Shown one piece after another: positions 12,258 to 25,900 of a stretch of 64,000 nucleotides of DNA. Position 1 is the stretch's first letter. Each line of letters begins with the position of its first letter. The notes under the pieces were generated by a model. That model was not told the DNA's origin. It did no database searches and saw only the letters and a list, made by a program, of their open reading frames with translations. Origin of the DNA: Haliclona indistincta (taxonomy: Eukaryota; Porifera; Demospongiae; Haplosclerida; Chalinidae); contig OZ024790.1 in NCBI GenBank assembly GCA_964017065.1, forward strand, positions 11,391,429 to 11,455,428, in the 5' to 3' direction. The translations under genes were made by a program, and so were the position numbers.

Positions 12258-13032
12258 GTTTGCTTTGACGATGAACTTGATGCTTGCAGTGCAACTGTAC
12301 GCGTGTAGTAAGCGTCAAGCTAATGCGATCTAACACAAACTACCGCTCCGGATCGCTTATATACAGACCTGGTGAAGCCGGATAAAATTAATTGAATTCC
12401 TTTAAGGTGGCGGTGCAAGGACTTAATATTCAAATTATTCATAGTTACATGGTTATGTTCTTGTGGTTGAATAACTATTTATAAACAAACCGATCTCCCA
12501 TAAGAGTATGGCAGAAATAATACACGGATGGTTTGTACACGTTTTCTCGACTTCTGAGCAAGAGATCGACGCGCTGTAAACGCAGTGCTATTCAGTAGCA
12601 TCTTGCGCACAAACGTATAGAGCGAATTTTCGTAATAGCGCTTACTTTTTTTACAGCGTAGTTTTTTCTAGTGCACGAACTCTGCTTTGCTACCTTCGCG
12701 AACGAATATCGACAAATCGCTCTATACGTTTCTGCGCAAGATGGTACTGAATAGTACTGCGTTTACAGCGCGTCGATCTCTAGCTCAGAAGTCGAGAAAA
12801 CGTGTACAAACCATGTAGCAGAAGCGAGGTCTTTTGTGCGTACCCGAGAGCGTCACCAGCTCGCCATAGTTGCACGGCAGGTAGTGTTAGACTTGGTCTA
12901 ATCAATAAAAGCACTTTTGTGCATATATGCTAAGCAGAAAACAAGATGCAGCACATCAAAGTCCCCCATAAAATCATGCACCGCCCCCTTAACAAAAATA
13001 ACACAGAGAATGTAATTTGGATATTATGTCGT
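12258..13032. other. Upstream region of NFI and 3' flank of SLC35D
   Basis: A 775-bp gap between two genes on the same strand. Its middle is filled by the large palindromic element at 12528-12814. The roughly 270 bp left next to NFI would be its proximal promoter; it contains TTATATAC on the sense side near 12355, a possible TATA-like motif about 95 bp upstream of the ATG. No coding sequence was seen. Confidence 0.4.
12528..12814. repeat. Large palindromic MITE-like element upstream of NFI
   Basis: Two arms of about 97 bp are inverted copies with only a few mismatches. The left starts ATGGTTTGTACACGTTTTCT and the right ends in the reverse complement. The central about 90 bp is unique and also partly inverted (TTTTTTTACAGCG). 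The arms run through CGACTTCTGAG, GATCGACGCGCTGTAAACGC and ACGTATAGAGCGA. No reading frame is present, so it would be mobilised by an enzyme encoded elsewhere. Confidence 0.85.
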
Positions 13033-16000
13033 TCACACGGGCAGTGTCGTCCGAGCGGTATCTGATGATTGCAGAACTGGTTTCACTGTCTCTTGTCTTC
13101 TACTGTTGCTCTGCTCACGATATTTGAGAAAAGAAAACGACAAACTTGCTATAACACTGTGGAAAAAAATGCAACAAAAATTACGATCAGTCGATCAGAT
13201 CGAAATTACGAGCATCTACGATCAGTCTTTGCATGAATGCATAATAATTATGTTATACTGTAATGTAATAAAAATTGTTATGGTATAAACAAGTGTCTCA
13301 AATTATCACACAAAAATTATGCTTTATAAAAAATTCAATAGAACGAGCCAGAAATTTTGTTATAATTGAGTGTTTTGCAACTATTAAAATTAATTATGTC
13401 ATAATTACAACCATGACCAAAATCAACAGTTTATAAAGTAATAACTAGCCACACCCACCTGATATTGATTCCGATAAAGTTCAATGGAGAAAAGAAGTAG
13501 TCTCCGCCCACAAACATTCCAAGGTAGGTGACCAGTATATTCTGAAGGACAATAGATAAGGCTAGAAGGAAATGACTAGCCCTCTTCCAAGCAAACCCAC
13601 TAGAAGTATTCATGATTGACCACTAGAGGCTCAAAAAACTCAGTACTTTGTTATTGCTGTGCTAAAAAGACAACCACACTTGCCCAGTTGAACACAAGGG
13701 AACAACCGTGGACCATTTTTGGTGATGCGCTAGACAACGCAGAAAAATAGTGACCGAGAGAGCCACTGGTACAGTCACTAATTCTTATAAACACTTAGAA
13801 ATGTTTCCACAGTGACCAAATAAACAAATTTACATAAGTTAAGTAACTGCCAAATTAATTATTGTTAGCAAGTCCAAAGTTTAGCAGAAAGTCTAGTAAA
13901 GACACTCTCATACAGAGATTCAAAATACACTTGTGAATGAAAACTCTTGGTTGAGAATCAGTATGAGTGTCTCGAATTCTAGCCTCAAGCATTACTCAAT
14001 TATTGGGCTTGAATTTAGGACGTTTGTATCAATACGATTTGTATATTTCTGGTTTTCCTAACTATCGCGGTATCTTTCATCCTTCGGATTTACCTTTAGA
14101 GAACCAACGACCACGAGAGTGAGAGCAGAGGTCAGCTTAGCACAGAGGAGTTGTGAGTACATCAATATGAATCTACACAAAAAATACCAGTAGTGAGACT
14201 ATATGTATAATAGTTTAAAATTTATACCGAAACTACTAAATTTTGTATAGTGAAAAAATTAATCAGACGTGATTATTTCCTCGGAAAATAATTTGACAGG
14301 ATGCTAAAATTTTGAACACGAGTCACGCCATACATAGAGTGTGAGGTCATGGCATGTGAACTACATTAATACACGACCAATAACTCATCTTCACACCTTG
14401 TACTGAAACAGGTCTCACTTGTAGTACCTGATACACAGGCAGTACAGTATGTATCTGTACTGTGTGAAATGTCTGTCATAGCGTGCGAGAGCTGTGCTGT
14501 GCAATTTAGACAGGTACTTATGTGTTAAGATGTAGTAAAGTATAACAAAGGATATTTAGTTCAAACAAAAAACCAAGAATTCCCCGCGCGAGCTGTGCTG
14601 TGCAATTTAGACAGGTACCGATGTGTTAAGATTGTAGTAAAGTACAACAAAGGATATTTAGTTCAAACAAAAAACCAAGGATTCTCAGGTGGGTCATGCA
14701 GCGCTATAACATCTACATGTCTTACAGTAGTGTAATACAACTCCTGGACCTAGAGCAAGAGGGTCACAAAAGAGCAACATGAGCCGCTTTAGTAGTCAGC
14801 AAAACACAGCACAAAGAGCTCAAATACTAGGTTCTACCGCAAGTACGGGAAATTCGAGCTCGGTCAGTGAGATACGCCCCACCTGAACCTCTAGTGGTAG
14901 GGGAGAGCTTACAGGAGTACTTTTATCATTTGTATGAGTAGTCCTAGTCGTCAGTGAGACACAGTTTGTACAAGGAGTAGTGCAGTAGCATTCTTGGGCA
15001 GTCCCACCTGAACCTCTGGTGGTCAGTGAGACATACCAGTGCACTAAGCTCACACTCACTTCACCCAACACAAATACTACCATCCGTACACACACGTGTG
15101 CTCATCCTAGGTGCTAATACTTCTTAGGAACAACATTTAGTTCCTAATCGCTCATCAAAAGATCAGACGGCCTACTAGCTCTTGTGCATTCATCTTGAAT
15201 GTACACATACTTAGGAAACTAGTGTGACAAGCAATGAGCGCCTGGGTTAGTAATATGGAGGGAAACTCATGCCTAGCCTGCCAAGGGTGGATTACCACAA
15301 GCAGGAACTCTAGAGTAGATAAAAAGGGACTGTGAAGTAGAAACTGACTTCCTGTGAAGATTCTATGGACAGGACTGTACTGGACATTGTCACATGAGTC
15401 AGACAATACGATAAGTGAGTGCGTCAGTAAACTTTTTATCACTTTGAGGGAGGGCGGATATATTCATTCTACCCACAGGCCGCCTTTGTACTTGTTGTGA
15501 CTTGGGAGAGTGGGTGTGTGCATTCGAAGGCAGGGAAATACATGATATGGAGACCAGTGGGAGAAAGAATTCACACACACAAACACTGACCCACACACAT
15601 CTACCGTTATGTGTCACTCGAAATTTGTAGCTGTTAGTTTGAAATTGTACGCTTCTCCGTTGAATCAAAACAGGATTCAAAGTACATGAGTAGGATACTG
15701 GGGGTTAAACGTCTCTATGACAATACAATCAGTGGAATACAATAACACAACACTGCTTCATGGCTCTGAGGAAAGGAAAACCTTAATGTACGTAACTGGG
15801 TCACAATGTTGTTGGTATTCGAATTTCCTTTGTTATTGTAGAAGACAAAAACTGGAGTAAACCTTCAATATTCATGAAAGAGTAATAGGTTGCGTATTTC
15901 AGCTATGCTCGACCTCTAAGCATGCCCTATCACTGGTAATACATGATGATTTGGCTTAATTTGGCTCGCTAGACGCAGACAACACGTTAGCACTTCGTAC

Positions 16001-19000
16001 TAGTCCTTGCACAGCTCACAAACAAATCGCCTACCCGGACATCTCGACAACATGACCTTCAAAGGTGATGACAGGAAGCTAAGAGATGGGTGGTAAATAA
16101 CGAATAACACCTTTCAATGTATAACCACAATACAATATGAATGGTGGTAAAAATGGTCGCGATTTGCATTTTCCTTCAAACTTTTTCCACTGAAACAACT
16201 ACGCAGAAAGTGTGACTGAGTGTCTAGCTGCCTCACAGAGGGTCACTGGTAGAGCCAGGACACCTGTGCACTAAGCAGTGTCTAGCTGCCTCACAGAGGG
16301 TCACTGGTAGAGCCAGGACACCTGTGCACTAAGCAGTGCCTAGCTGCCTCACAGAGGGTCACTGGTAGAGCCAGGACACCTGTGCACTAACCAGGTCTTA
16401 TAACTCGTGCATTACAACTCATGGAGCCGGGGCTAGGAGCTCACAGGAGCGCCTCCCACTGCAGGTGTGGGCAGTCCGTCAGCAAGTTCACCCAATGAGC
16501 TCACAAACCAACACATTCTAACACAAAATGCACAGACACCAACACCATCGCATACCTGAGACATTAGCATACCAAAAACCTATCCAAGCATAGTCTACCC
16601 ACAGACACACACACACAAACAAACATCAAACAGAAATGGTCAAGGAAAACGAAGTCAACAGTTGTTTCACAGCCCACTCACTCATCAAGCTCCCACACTT
16701 CCTGGTTCAATGGTGTGTGCTGTAACATACCCCATTATGCAAGCCAGAATGAAACTGAGGAGAAATCCAGGGTTATACCACTCCGTGTAATCATAGGCTT
16801 CCTGAATATCACCTGTGAAGAACGCCAAACCCACCGCCGGCAAGAGCACAATGCTAGCATTATAGAACATTAGTTCTAACTGATCCATCTGAGTAAAGAA
16901 AAACACACTTGGTAAGCCTCTATTTAAAGAGACGTTCTGTAATTTTGAACAACCAAAAATCAACGCAAATTTGGACCAAAGACACAGTTAATGAACAAAA
17001 AACTTTCGAATTCAGATACATTCTATTTAAGCAGACACTGTGTATAGTCAGTAATTTTGAACTTCCAAGAATTTGTTTAGACATAATAAAACATTATGCA
17101 ATATGTATTGGTCATTAAAGCTATTGAATTTTCCTACCTCGAGGCTTTTCTTCTTCATGTAAATATCTGCAGGAGCAAAAACCACATAATTACTCCAGTC
17201 AAGGATACAGCATTAGTTCAAAGGGAGAGAGCCTGACTACATTATTGAATTAAAATTCCTCATGCCCTTGTGCTTGACCAACTTACGGGTCAACTTGAAT
17301 CACATGGACTTGTGCTGCATGTATCTCTAGTAATATCATGTCTTAAGTCACACCTCAAGTCTTATAAATCATGGCACCAAACCAGGAAGTGGAAAACTTC
17401 AGAAAAGGACACAGCCGCTTGTCTCATTAGCATAACGGTCTCATTAGCATTTGCGGTCTTCTTTCAAAAGAGTTAAACCCTAAAATGTACAACTTATTTT
17501 TTTGACCTGTTAACCTTTGAAGCAAAATGTCCTACAAAAAGCTTAGGAGCTTGGATGAAATTGAGACAAAGTCAAGCAAGCACATTACAATTGAACTCTA
17601 GACCATACTTTGAGACATCCATATATGGCATTTTTCAAATCTGCATATGCTTCATTTCATACTGTATAATTAATTTCAATATAATTTCAATATAATTATT
17701 TTCAATTTTATGGAACGTGTGGTATGAATTATTTAGGCAGTTGAAATTATTTACATTCCAATTGTATGAAGTACTGCATAGCTACAAGCTCAGTTACTTT
17801 CAAGAATGGTTGCTATGCGTGCTGTCATTCAAATAAGCAGCATTACCGAACACCAAAACAGCAATTGAGACACGTGCGAACATTGATTTTTAAGCTTTTC
17901 AAAGAAAGTCTGAAAAAAAAATGTGTTTCTAAGAAATGACAGAAACGTGTCATTTTACACAACAGTGGGGGTCTTTGCCCAACTTTTTCAAAGCCATAAT
18001 CTTTGTGAGAGGTGTAACTGCTAGTTTAACTCAAGCTAGGCAACAGTTGATCAAGAAGGGAGTGTGTGAGAGTCTGAGTGGGAGCAGGATATTCATGAAT
18101 AGAATGGAACTTTCTTACGAACAGATCTCAAAACAAACAGAGAGTGAGTAGGCAGAGTGAGGCAGGTCACACCGACACACTGTGCACTTAAGCTATACAA
18201 GTTGAAGTGTATGTTGCTAAGCAGCGTATACTTGATTGAGTGGGAGCACGATCGAATTCCACACGCTCAGCTAAATAGGGGCATCCGTTCACGCAACAGA
18301 TAATCTTTTTGATGTAAAGGCTTTTCGCTGAAACAAAGGGACAACCTTCGCAACAATAATACCACTTTATAATTTGAGTCTTACGCACACTTGATAAGGA
18401 CCAATCTTTGTTCAACAATACTCGCAAATCGTGCAATATGCGCTGTTACAGCAAAATGCATTATGCGTGCACTATTTAGTACAAGTCTGAACGGCACAGG
18501 ACGATATGTAGTATCGTACCTAACTATCGTCAGCACGTAGACTCTTCGTGTGATGTACAACCAATGTTGAGTTACAGAAGTGGAAATGTACGAGTGTTAG
18601 GTTCTCAATGTCTGTCACACCTCAGATACATATCTCTAGTCTAGTGGGTCTTGACTTCCTAAGGCAAGACTGGAAGTTAAAATTTAACACATGCTAAGCC
18701 TGAACACAAAACTAGCCTGGACTATACAGCCGAGTTTAATAGGTCCATTCATCCACTTAATCGACAAGGAAAGCACAGTTTTGCGCAAAACAACATAAAT
18801 TAGGCCCACACATGAACAAATTAGACACACTACATTGTATGACTTCAGACAATAGAAAGTTGGATCAAGCACATGTGCTAACAATAATTCTACTTAACAA
18901 GATTTGAAGCCAGATCAAGTAAGGAAAATGCTACTAGAGTTACACAAAGATAAAGAGAGAGTATCTAATTGTGTCCGTAGTGATGGGTTTCAGTATATTT

Positions 19001-22000
19001 GGGGAGAGGAGCAGTAAGGAAGCAGCATCAGAATAAATAAGATAATCCACATAATTCACACATTACGAATGTTGGATTTCCAGACAGACGTGGGCGAGTG
19101 TGTCGTGGGTTAAATTATCAGATGGGATGGCGTCTTACTGTTTGTCGCTGTGAAGAAATCGTTGAGTAGAATGAATGTGTACGCCGTGAGATCAAAGCTC
19201 CAGTCTCCGCTATAAAAAAATAAGAATGAAAAAGTTTATATTTTTTATCGTGTAGATGCGATTGAAAGCTGACAGTTTTTTTAAGCGCTGATGAAACATA
19301 GAGCAAGATCATTTAGGAAACTAGGAAATTACTGTATTGTATTAAAACTAACTATCAAATTTACTCAGCAATGCATCATTTGCTGTTAATAATTCACACA
19401 CACAAAAAAACGAGAGAGAAAGAGAGGAAGGAAAAGGAAGAGAAGGAGAGAGAGGGAGGGAGGGAAAGAGAAGGAGAGATAGAGGGAGGGAGGGAGAGAG
19501 AGAGGGAAAGAGAAGGAGAGATAGAGGGAGGGAGGGAGAGAGGGAAAGAGAAGGAGAGATAGAGGGAGGGAGGGAGGGAGAGAGGGAAAGAGAAGGAGAG
19601 GGAGGGAGGGAGGGAGAGGGGGGAGCTCACATGGCTGCCACGAAAGCTCCAAACATCATCATGCTCAATGTGAAGTATACTTTGCAAGATTCATATTTCC
19701 TGGGTCAGCAAAAGGTCATAGAGTTTAACCAAAATTGAAAGAACAACAGCATTGAACCACAGGTCCCGCCCACCACCCACCCATTGAACTTACTTCAACA
19801 GAATGATTTGTCCGATAGAAACAAACAATAAAGTGAATCTTCGAAGGACTGTGAACATTGGAATACTGTGGAAACGCAGCGACAGAGAAAGAGTGAGTGA
19901 GAGAAAGAGTGAGTGAAAGAGTGAGTGAGAGAGTGAGTGAGAGAAAGAGTGAGTGAGTGAGAGAAAGAGTGAGTGAGTGAAAGAGTGAGTGAGTGAATAA
20001 GTGAGAGAAAGAGTGAGTGATGAAGAGTATGAAAATGAGACATTTGATTCGATTTCGATATGCTAAGGTGTGTGCCAAAAATTTGCAATGATCTTTTTCT
20101 AACAGCTCACACCTGCAACAACTATTTTCTTACTTTAGCTTCTGTGTGGATCCTAGGCCTAAGATGAGGTTAGCCAGATAGAGGAGAGGTAGAGGGAACA
20201 CCTGCAATAGACAGCAACAACGCCTGATCTTTACCAAACCGCACCAAAAACACAAACAACTTAATTGAGACATCAAACGATATTGAATGAGACCCAAGCC
20301 CTTGCATAATTCAGCCGATTAGACTCAGTGAATTAGAGGTGACAACATTTCTTCATGTACACAGCAAAACAATTTAAGATGATCTAGTAGACAGGTTTAA
20401 TGTCTTGAGTAACAAATGCATAGTTCCGTTGCCTAGTTGACGAGCAGTGCTCAGAGACAAACCTCTCAGTGGAGCAGTTAGACACTGCGTAAGGTGACCT
20501 AGCTCTACCAGTGAGGCAGCTACTGTAGACACTGCTTAGTGCACAGGTGCTCTGGTGACCCTTCATAGACAGGGTTTATGGGTTTATCTGATAGTGACGG
20601 GAACCAGACAGAGAAACGAGGACCTCCCACAAACCTCTAATTTGTATGCATGTTCATACAATAGAGAAGCAACAATAGACAGCAGATCAAGAAAACATCG
20701 TTGGATAGCTCTCATTAGCAATGAAGAACTGGAACAAACCAAAGAACGCAATTAAAAACCAAATCCTCATTTTATGGGTAAACACACAAACGGTCATGAG
20801 AATATATTAAATGCGCAGTTTCTATAGGGCATGTGATGAGCTGTGGGTTAGCTAGATAGAGGCTGACATGTAACATGTGACTGAGGTAACAAAGGCTTGA
20901 GGCTCACTGCCAGACACCTACACCTTGAACATGGAGATCTTGTGATGGGTACACCTATTGGTGACACACAAGAGGAGGTAGGGACCATTACTTGGTGGGA
21001 TTCCATATTAGGGCTTCAGTTGACCAATTAAACAATGTCTATCAATACCAAGTTTGGTAGAGAAGACTTCAGACCCTAAACCCTACTCTCTTAGTTCTCT
21101 CAAATGCCTTGGGGTAATGTTTGTCTCTGACAAATGCTGCCGAGTACAAAAACAGTCTTTGTGGAACAGCAGAATTTGTTTCAATCAAACGCTACCGCTG
21201 TCTTTCAATAAAAGGAGAAATGTTATCTTTAGAGAGTATCAATTTACATCGTGATGTAAATTGCTTGGATAAGCATGTAATTCTCTCTCTTTATTAGCAA
21301 TTATAGTACAAATTGCGTTTTAGTGACTAATCAGTCAAGATCAACAACCGCTAAGCTCAATGTAAACTAAAGTGGTTACATGTGATATGGAGGGCACAAA
21401 CTGCAATGGAGGGAGAGGCTGGACAAGAGTAGCATTTGTCAATATGTCTGAACAAAATGCAACCTACAGGATTGACACAAATCACACGATCTGGTCCAAT
21501 ACAGTGTTGTTCCAATACTAATAGCCTGATTGCAGTATTTATAACACATGAAAGAAAGACTTGCTAACTGAGAGACAAAGAAGTGGGACCACGAGATTGG
21601 TACAGTTTTAAAACCGACCGTAGAAGTGTTACAACAAACAAACTCAATGCTGAAGAACATTGCTTGAAGACAGGAGTGACATCAAGGCTGTGGAACTCTA
21701 ACTAAAAAGAAAATTCTTGACAGAGCAGCAGAGGAAGTGGACACATCACTTATTCTCTACAGCTCAAGGAAACACTAGCAGCCAAGGAAACAGAATTAGA
21801 GGGCTTCACAACCTCTTGGCTCCTATACTTAGATAGGTTCAACTGCTAGAGAATGCGGATAATTCCAAAATTGGTGCTGCCCTTTTTCCCCAAACCAGAC
21901 AAGCAGGGAACTGCATACTCGGCAAATACATGACTCAAGTCCCAAAACAAGACATTTACTAAAATGGGTGCCAGCGAGAGAACAACTTATCTTTGATTGC

Positions 22001-22866
22001 TGAATACCAGCATTTTAAGAAGTTGAGAAAACCCGAAAATTTTTAATAAGCAATATTAAGCATAATTTATTATTAATTATTATTGTTGTAGTGTGATATT
22101 TTAGATTTCACTGTGAACATGGACCGTGTTTATGCCTGATACCCAGGCGGGCACTAAAAGGGGTGGAGCAAAAGTAGAAAGAAGCTAGCGACCGAGAACA
22201 GGCTAGGACCCAGGTAACAAGATTTGTATCCCATCAGCTCAAACCTGTTTGATTCTGTTCAATTCAAATTTCTTAAACTCCACTAAACCGATGATTCTCA
22301 ATATCTGTGTCACCATGATAGTAGCCACCATCTGAATAAAGAGGAGATGGTTACATAATCATGACTCGTGATGCAAGGGGCGGGGCACCAAGCTAGTATC
22401 AAAAATTATTAATGTGTGACAGGAATTATGCACAAGATCTTCCAAATTTATCATTGTGGACAGTTGTACATGCGTTTCCATGTATTTCTATATACTCGAA
22501 TCTTGATCCCGGATGCAGAAACTATAAGGTGACCAGGACTCGAGCCACGCCCACAACATGGCGGCACAAACTTGCCCTTTACTTACCTGACCAATACCGA
22601 CGACTTGAAACGAGGGAAACCTATTATAGTGGAGAAAACAAGTATAGTAAATAATTTGTAGGTATGTAGAGTATTCAAACGTACTCGTATCTAGTAAGAA
22701 CTGTCTTGTTGACAAATACTATGAGAATTGAGGTGATTCCGTAGAATACAGACGAGCCCACTTGCTTCCACATGGTCAAGTCCATCTTTCCTATGAAACT
22801 GTCGGAGTCCAGCTGTGATGTGACTGGTGTAGCTGATTGCGAGGTACAGCCGGTACGTCTTCTCAT
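13033..22866 (-). CDS. SLC35D: Nucleotide-sugar transporter, SLC35D1/D2 type
   Basis: Twelve exons: 22685-22866, 22587-22620, 22245-22331, 20134-20201, 19794-19865, 19631-19699, 19139-19209, 17138-17166, 16731-16888, 14094-14172, 13459-13541, 13033-13144; 347 aa, all phases consistent. Family landmarks appear in order: [24 protein letters not shown] then [80 protein letters not shown] with [28 protein letters not shown], and [20 protein letters not shown]. About ten membrane segments are expected. SLC35D proteins exchange UDP-glucuronate, UDP-GalNAc or UDP-GlcNAc for UMP across ER/Golgi membranes to feed proteoglycan synthesis. The ATG at 22866 gives about 36 residues before the first membrane helix. 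The last exon uses a plain CAAG acceptor and a hydrophilic tail, so it is the least certain. Introns are long and repeat-rich. Confidence 0.92.
14489..14685. repeat. Tandem duplication of about 101 bp
   Basis: Two copies begin GAGCTGTGCTGTGCAATTTA at 14489 and 14590 and end in AAAAAACCAAG; they differ at only a few positions. They lie in an SLC35D intron. Confidence 0.85.
16220..16393. repeat. Three tandem 58-bp units
   Basis: The unit starts GTGTCTAGCTGCCTCACAGA and ends CACCTGTGCACTAAGCA, repeated at 16220, 16278 and 16336 with almost no change. It sits in an SLC35D intron. A related, inverted and rearranged copy is at 20469-20560 in another intron of the same gene. Confidence 0.9.
19414..19621. 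repeat. Polypurine (GGGA/GAGA) tract
   Basis: About 200 bp of almost pure purine on the + strand, organised as GAAAGAGAAGGAGAGATAGA sub-repeats. In the sense strand of SLC35D it is polypyrimidine and begins just inside the intron after exon 19631-19699. The Arg/Glu- and Ser/Leu/Pro-rich open frames across it are artefacts. Confidence 0.9.
19881..20020. repeat. GAGTGAGTGAGA tract at a 3' splice site
   Basis: Interspersed GAGTGAGT and GAGAAA units. On the SLC35D sense strand this is a long CT-rich tract ending about 15 nt before the acceptor of exon 19794-19865, so it extends the polypyrimidine tract of that intron. Confidence 0.85.
20469..20560. repeat. Inverted, rearranged copy related to the 58-bp units
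   Basis: The reverse complement contains CACCTGTGCACTAAGCAGTG, then TAGCTGCCTCAC and TGGTAGAGC, in the same order as the tandem units at 16220-16393 but with insertions. This suggests a dispersed repeat family rather than a local minisatellite. Confidence 0.65.
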
Positions 22867-22972
22867 TCCATGCCGCGGTACGCCTTCTGAGCACACAGCT
22901 GACGCGCGCGCGCGAGTTCGAGTTCGGTTCAGATAGCCCCGCCTCCTTTTTCAAATTTCAAACTGGGCAGCC
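22867..22972. promoter_or_regulatory. Compact divergent promoter SLC35D / MCCC2-like
   Basis: Only 106 bp separate the two start codons. The segment contains a CG-rich run (GACGCGCGCGCGCGAG at about 22901-22916), repeated GAGTTCG, and GCCCCGCCTCC, which is GC-box-like. No TATA box is seen. It must hold both 5' UTRs and the start sites, so a CpG-type bidirectional promoter is the simplest reading. Confidence 0.6.
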
Positions 22973-25900
22973 ATGCTCTCTCAAAGACTTGTCCAGCCCT
23001 TCAGGCGGCTCAGCAGCAGTGGTGTGCTCTACCCTGTGTTCGAGTCCATCTTTGACCTGACATCTTCTCAAGCAGCAACTAACAGAACGACCAACATGAC
23101 CCGCTACAAGCAGGCATTAGATGTCAGAACACATGTACTTGAAACTGGTGCCAAGAAGCCACAAAGAGGCTCCCAGCTGCAGAAATCCTCTGTGTATGAG
23201 AGAATAGAGTATCTAAAAGACCCAGGGACTAGCCCTCTGCTGCTGTCTGTCACAGCTGGGCAGCGTCTTCCTTATGGCAGCGTTGTAACTGGGGCAACTG
23301 TGACAGCACTGGTTAGGGTTGCAGGAGAGGTGTGTGTGGTGTCTGCTAATGACTGGACTATCAAGGGAGGCACAGTGTTTCCAGTGACAGTCAGAAAGCA
23401 GCTCAGAGCTCAGGAGATCGCCATGATGAACAGACTACCCTTAATCTTTATCGTGGATTCTGGAGGAGCATTTCTACCTCTTCAGGTGCATGTCATGCAT
23501 GCTATCACTAAGTGGGCGTGGCTTGCTCTATTATGGATGACAAAAATTAATGTGTGATCCTTTGATTTCTCCCTCTCTCTGTCTCTCTCTCTCTCTCTCC
23601 CTCTCCCTCCGTATCTAGTCGGAGATCTTTCCTGATAAAGAACATGGAGGGAAGGTTTTTGGAAACGAGGCAATCATGTCCTCCATGGGGGTACCCCAGG
23701 TGAGGCGCGACACAACAGTAAATCAGTGTACCTGGATATACGAGTACGCACTATGCCCTCGATAGCAGATGGGATCATGTAAATCATTCATCCTACGTGA
23801 AAGAGGAAACCAGGAAATGGCTGTTTAATTCGCGTCCATGAAGTGCACAAGTTATTGACTTATTTCTTTGTGTTATGGTAGCCAAACTCCTCGATAATTT
23901 GGACTCAAGTGGGTCCGATAATCCACTGTTTCGAGAGTTTAAATTAAAATATGCACTTTGAATTCATTCCACAATCCACACCCGTGCGGTGAAAGTGTCT
24001 GATTATTCAAATTACCAAAGTTCATGACAAAATACATTTTTGTGTATTACTTTTTGTTGTAGATCGCAGTCGTGTGTGGTCCTTGTACTGCTGGCGGAGC
24101 CTATGTACCTGTGATGAGTGACGAAGCTATCATCGTCAAGGGAACAGGGTCACTGTATCTCGGAGGACCTCCACTTGTTAAGGTAATCAATCACAAACAG
24201 TGAAGACTAAAGATTACTAAAGAAGTGGAAATTCACTAATCCATACATACATGTAATCAGGTCCAATACAGAGTCCGGATTAGAGAGATTTCCTGATTTG
24301 AAAAGTATTGTCTTTTGTGTCCTTATTTTATGGGCGATCTTTGATAGTATCTTATCCCTCACAAAACATTTACGAAATGTTTCATATTTCAAGGACTAAT
24401 AACACAGTTCTATTCCCGCGCAAAATGCCCATTATAGCGTGGTGTTCAAGTTCAGAATTTGTCAGGTGCACTTCATTTAGTCGACAGGGTTTTTGTATTA
24501 CGAAACGAAAGTATTACTCCTCACATTACTATGGGCACAATGTGGAAATACTAGGGTGATTTTCTTCTTCTACCTTGACCTGGAGACAGGCTGACAGCTA
24601 GTATCCCATAGCTTCCCATTCTGCTACAGTAGGGAAGCCATGCTAGTGTTCTCAACTAAGTAGGTGTTTATCAATGGACTATTAACCTTATCATAACCAA
24701 GCCTGTTGTTTGGGTTATGCAGTTGTTAAGCTTTGATTGTTTATTTTATGTTGCTATGACGATTAGCTAGTCTGTGAGAAAATTCCTTTCATCAGATCCT
24801 GTTTTTGAGCAATCCTAGAGCATTCTCAGATCTAGAGTTGCATGAATGATGGTCCCTTCAAAACTGCAAAGTGTTTGAAAGATGAGTCTTCTTCCTGGGT
24901 ACTGTAAAATTTTTTGACTGTGTTAAAATTTAGCAGTCCGGGTTCAAATTTTCTTCGGTGTTTAAATTTTTATTGTTTTATATAAAATTACTATAGGTCT
25001 CGTGTATGCAAGACCTCTTGTTTTTGAGTACATTTTGATGGTCCTCAGGCCTTCCTATGAGAAGCTAGTAGCTGTGTTATCATTGCTTAGCCCCACGTTG
25101 TGTGCAGTTGTGTATCTTCTGCATAGCCTACTTAAGCAGCACTCAGACTCCCAGCCTGCTCCCATCACTGTTGCTGTAGTGAAGTGGGCAGATAGGAAGT
25201 CTCCTTAAGCACCATGGTGATAATCACACATAATTATTATTAGTGTGAGATTATCACAGGGTAGTTCCTTAGTAAATAAACATTGCTGTGATTTGGTCAG
25301 GTGATAACCATCTCTTCTCCCATCATGTTGCTGTAATGAAGTGGGCAGATAGGTACAGCCTGCACTCAGCTATCATGACTAATCCTTCATCATTGTTGTT
25401 GTAATGAAGTGGAGTCTAGTTAGTTGTAATGCTAATCCCAGACAGCTTCCATCACTGTTACATGCAGGGATGAAGTGATTGGTACAGAAGTTTCCTACTT
25501 CTTGCAATAGTAAAGCGTAGACCGTAGAGCGTCACCTCATGCACTAATGTGTGAAGTCTTTGATCATCCTCCATCGTGTGAATAAGATAACAATGCCTTC
25601 ACACATTAGTGCATGAGGTGACGCTCTACAGTCTACGCTTCACTATTGCAAGAAGCAGGAAAACCGCTGTAGTCCATAGACTGATCCAGGAGTCTGTAAA
25701 AGTGCTATGCTGACTAGGTAGCCTTTTGATAACAGAAGCAATACAGAGCAACATTCTACAGATCATGTCATTGATTCTTTTCTAAGACTATGTAGGTGCA
25801 TGGGTTGACATATATATTTCTTCATTTGAGTGGTAACTATGGCGATATGGATATGTACTTCAAACTTTAAGCAGCAAGAATGCAGCTATGTCATTGGTTG

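Noticed and set aside
19386..20088. Overlapping Ser/Leu-rich frames on the minus strand
   Set aside because: These are simple-sequence artefacts; the genuine coding parts are the SLC35D exons 19631-19699 and 19794-19865.
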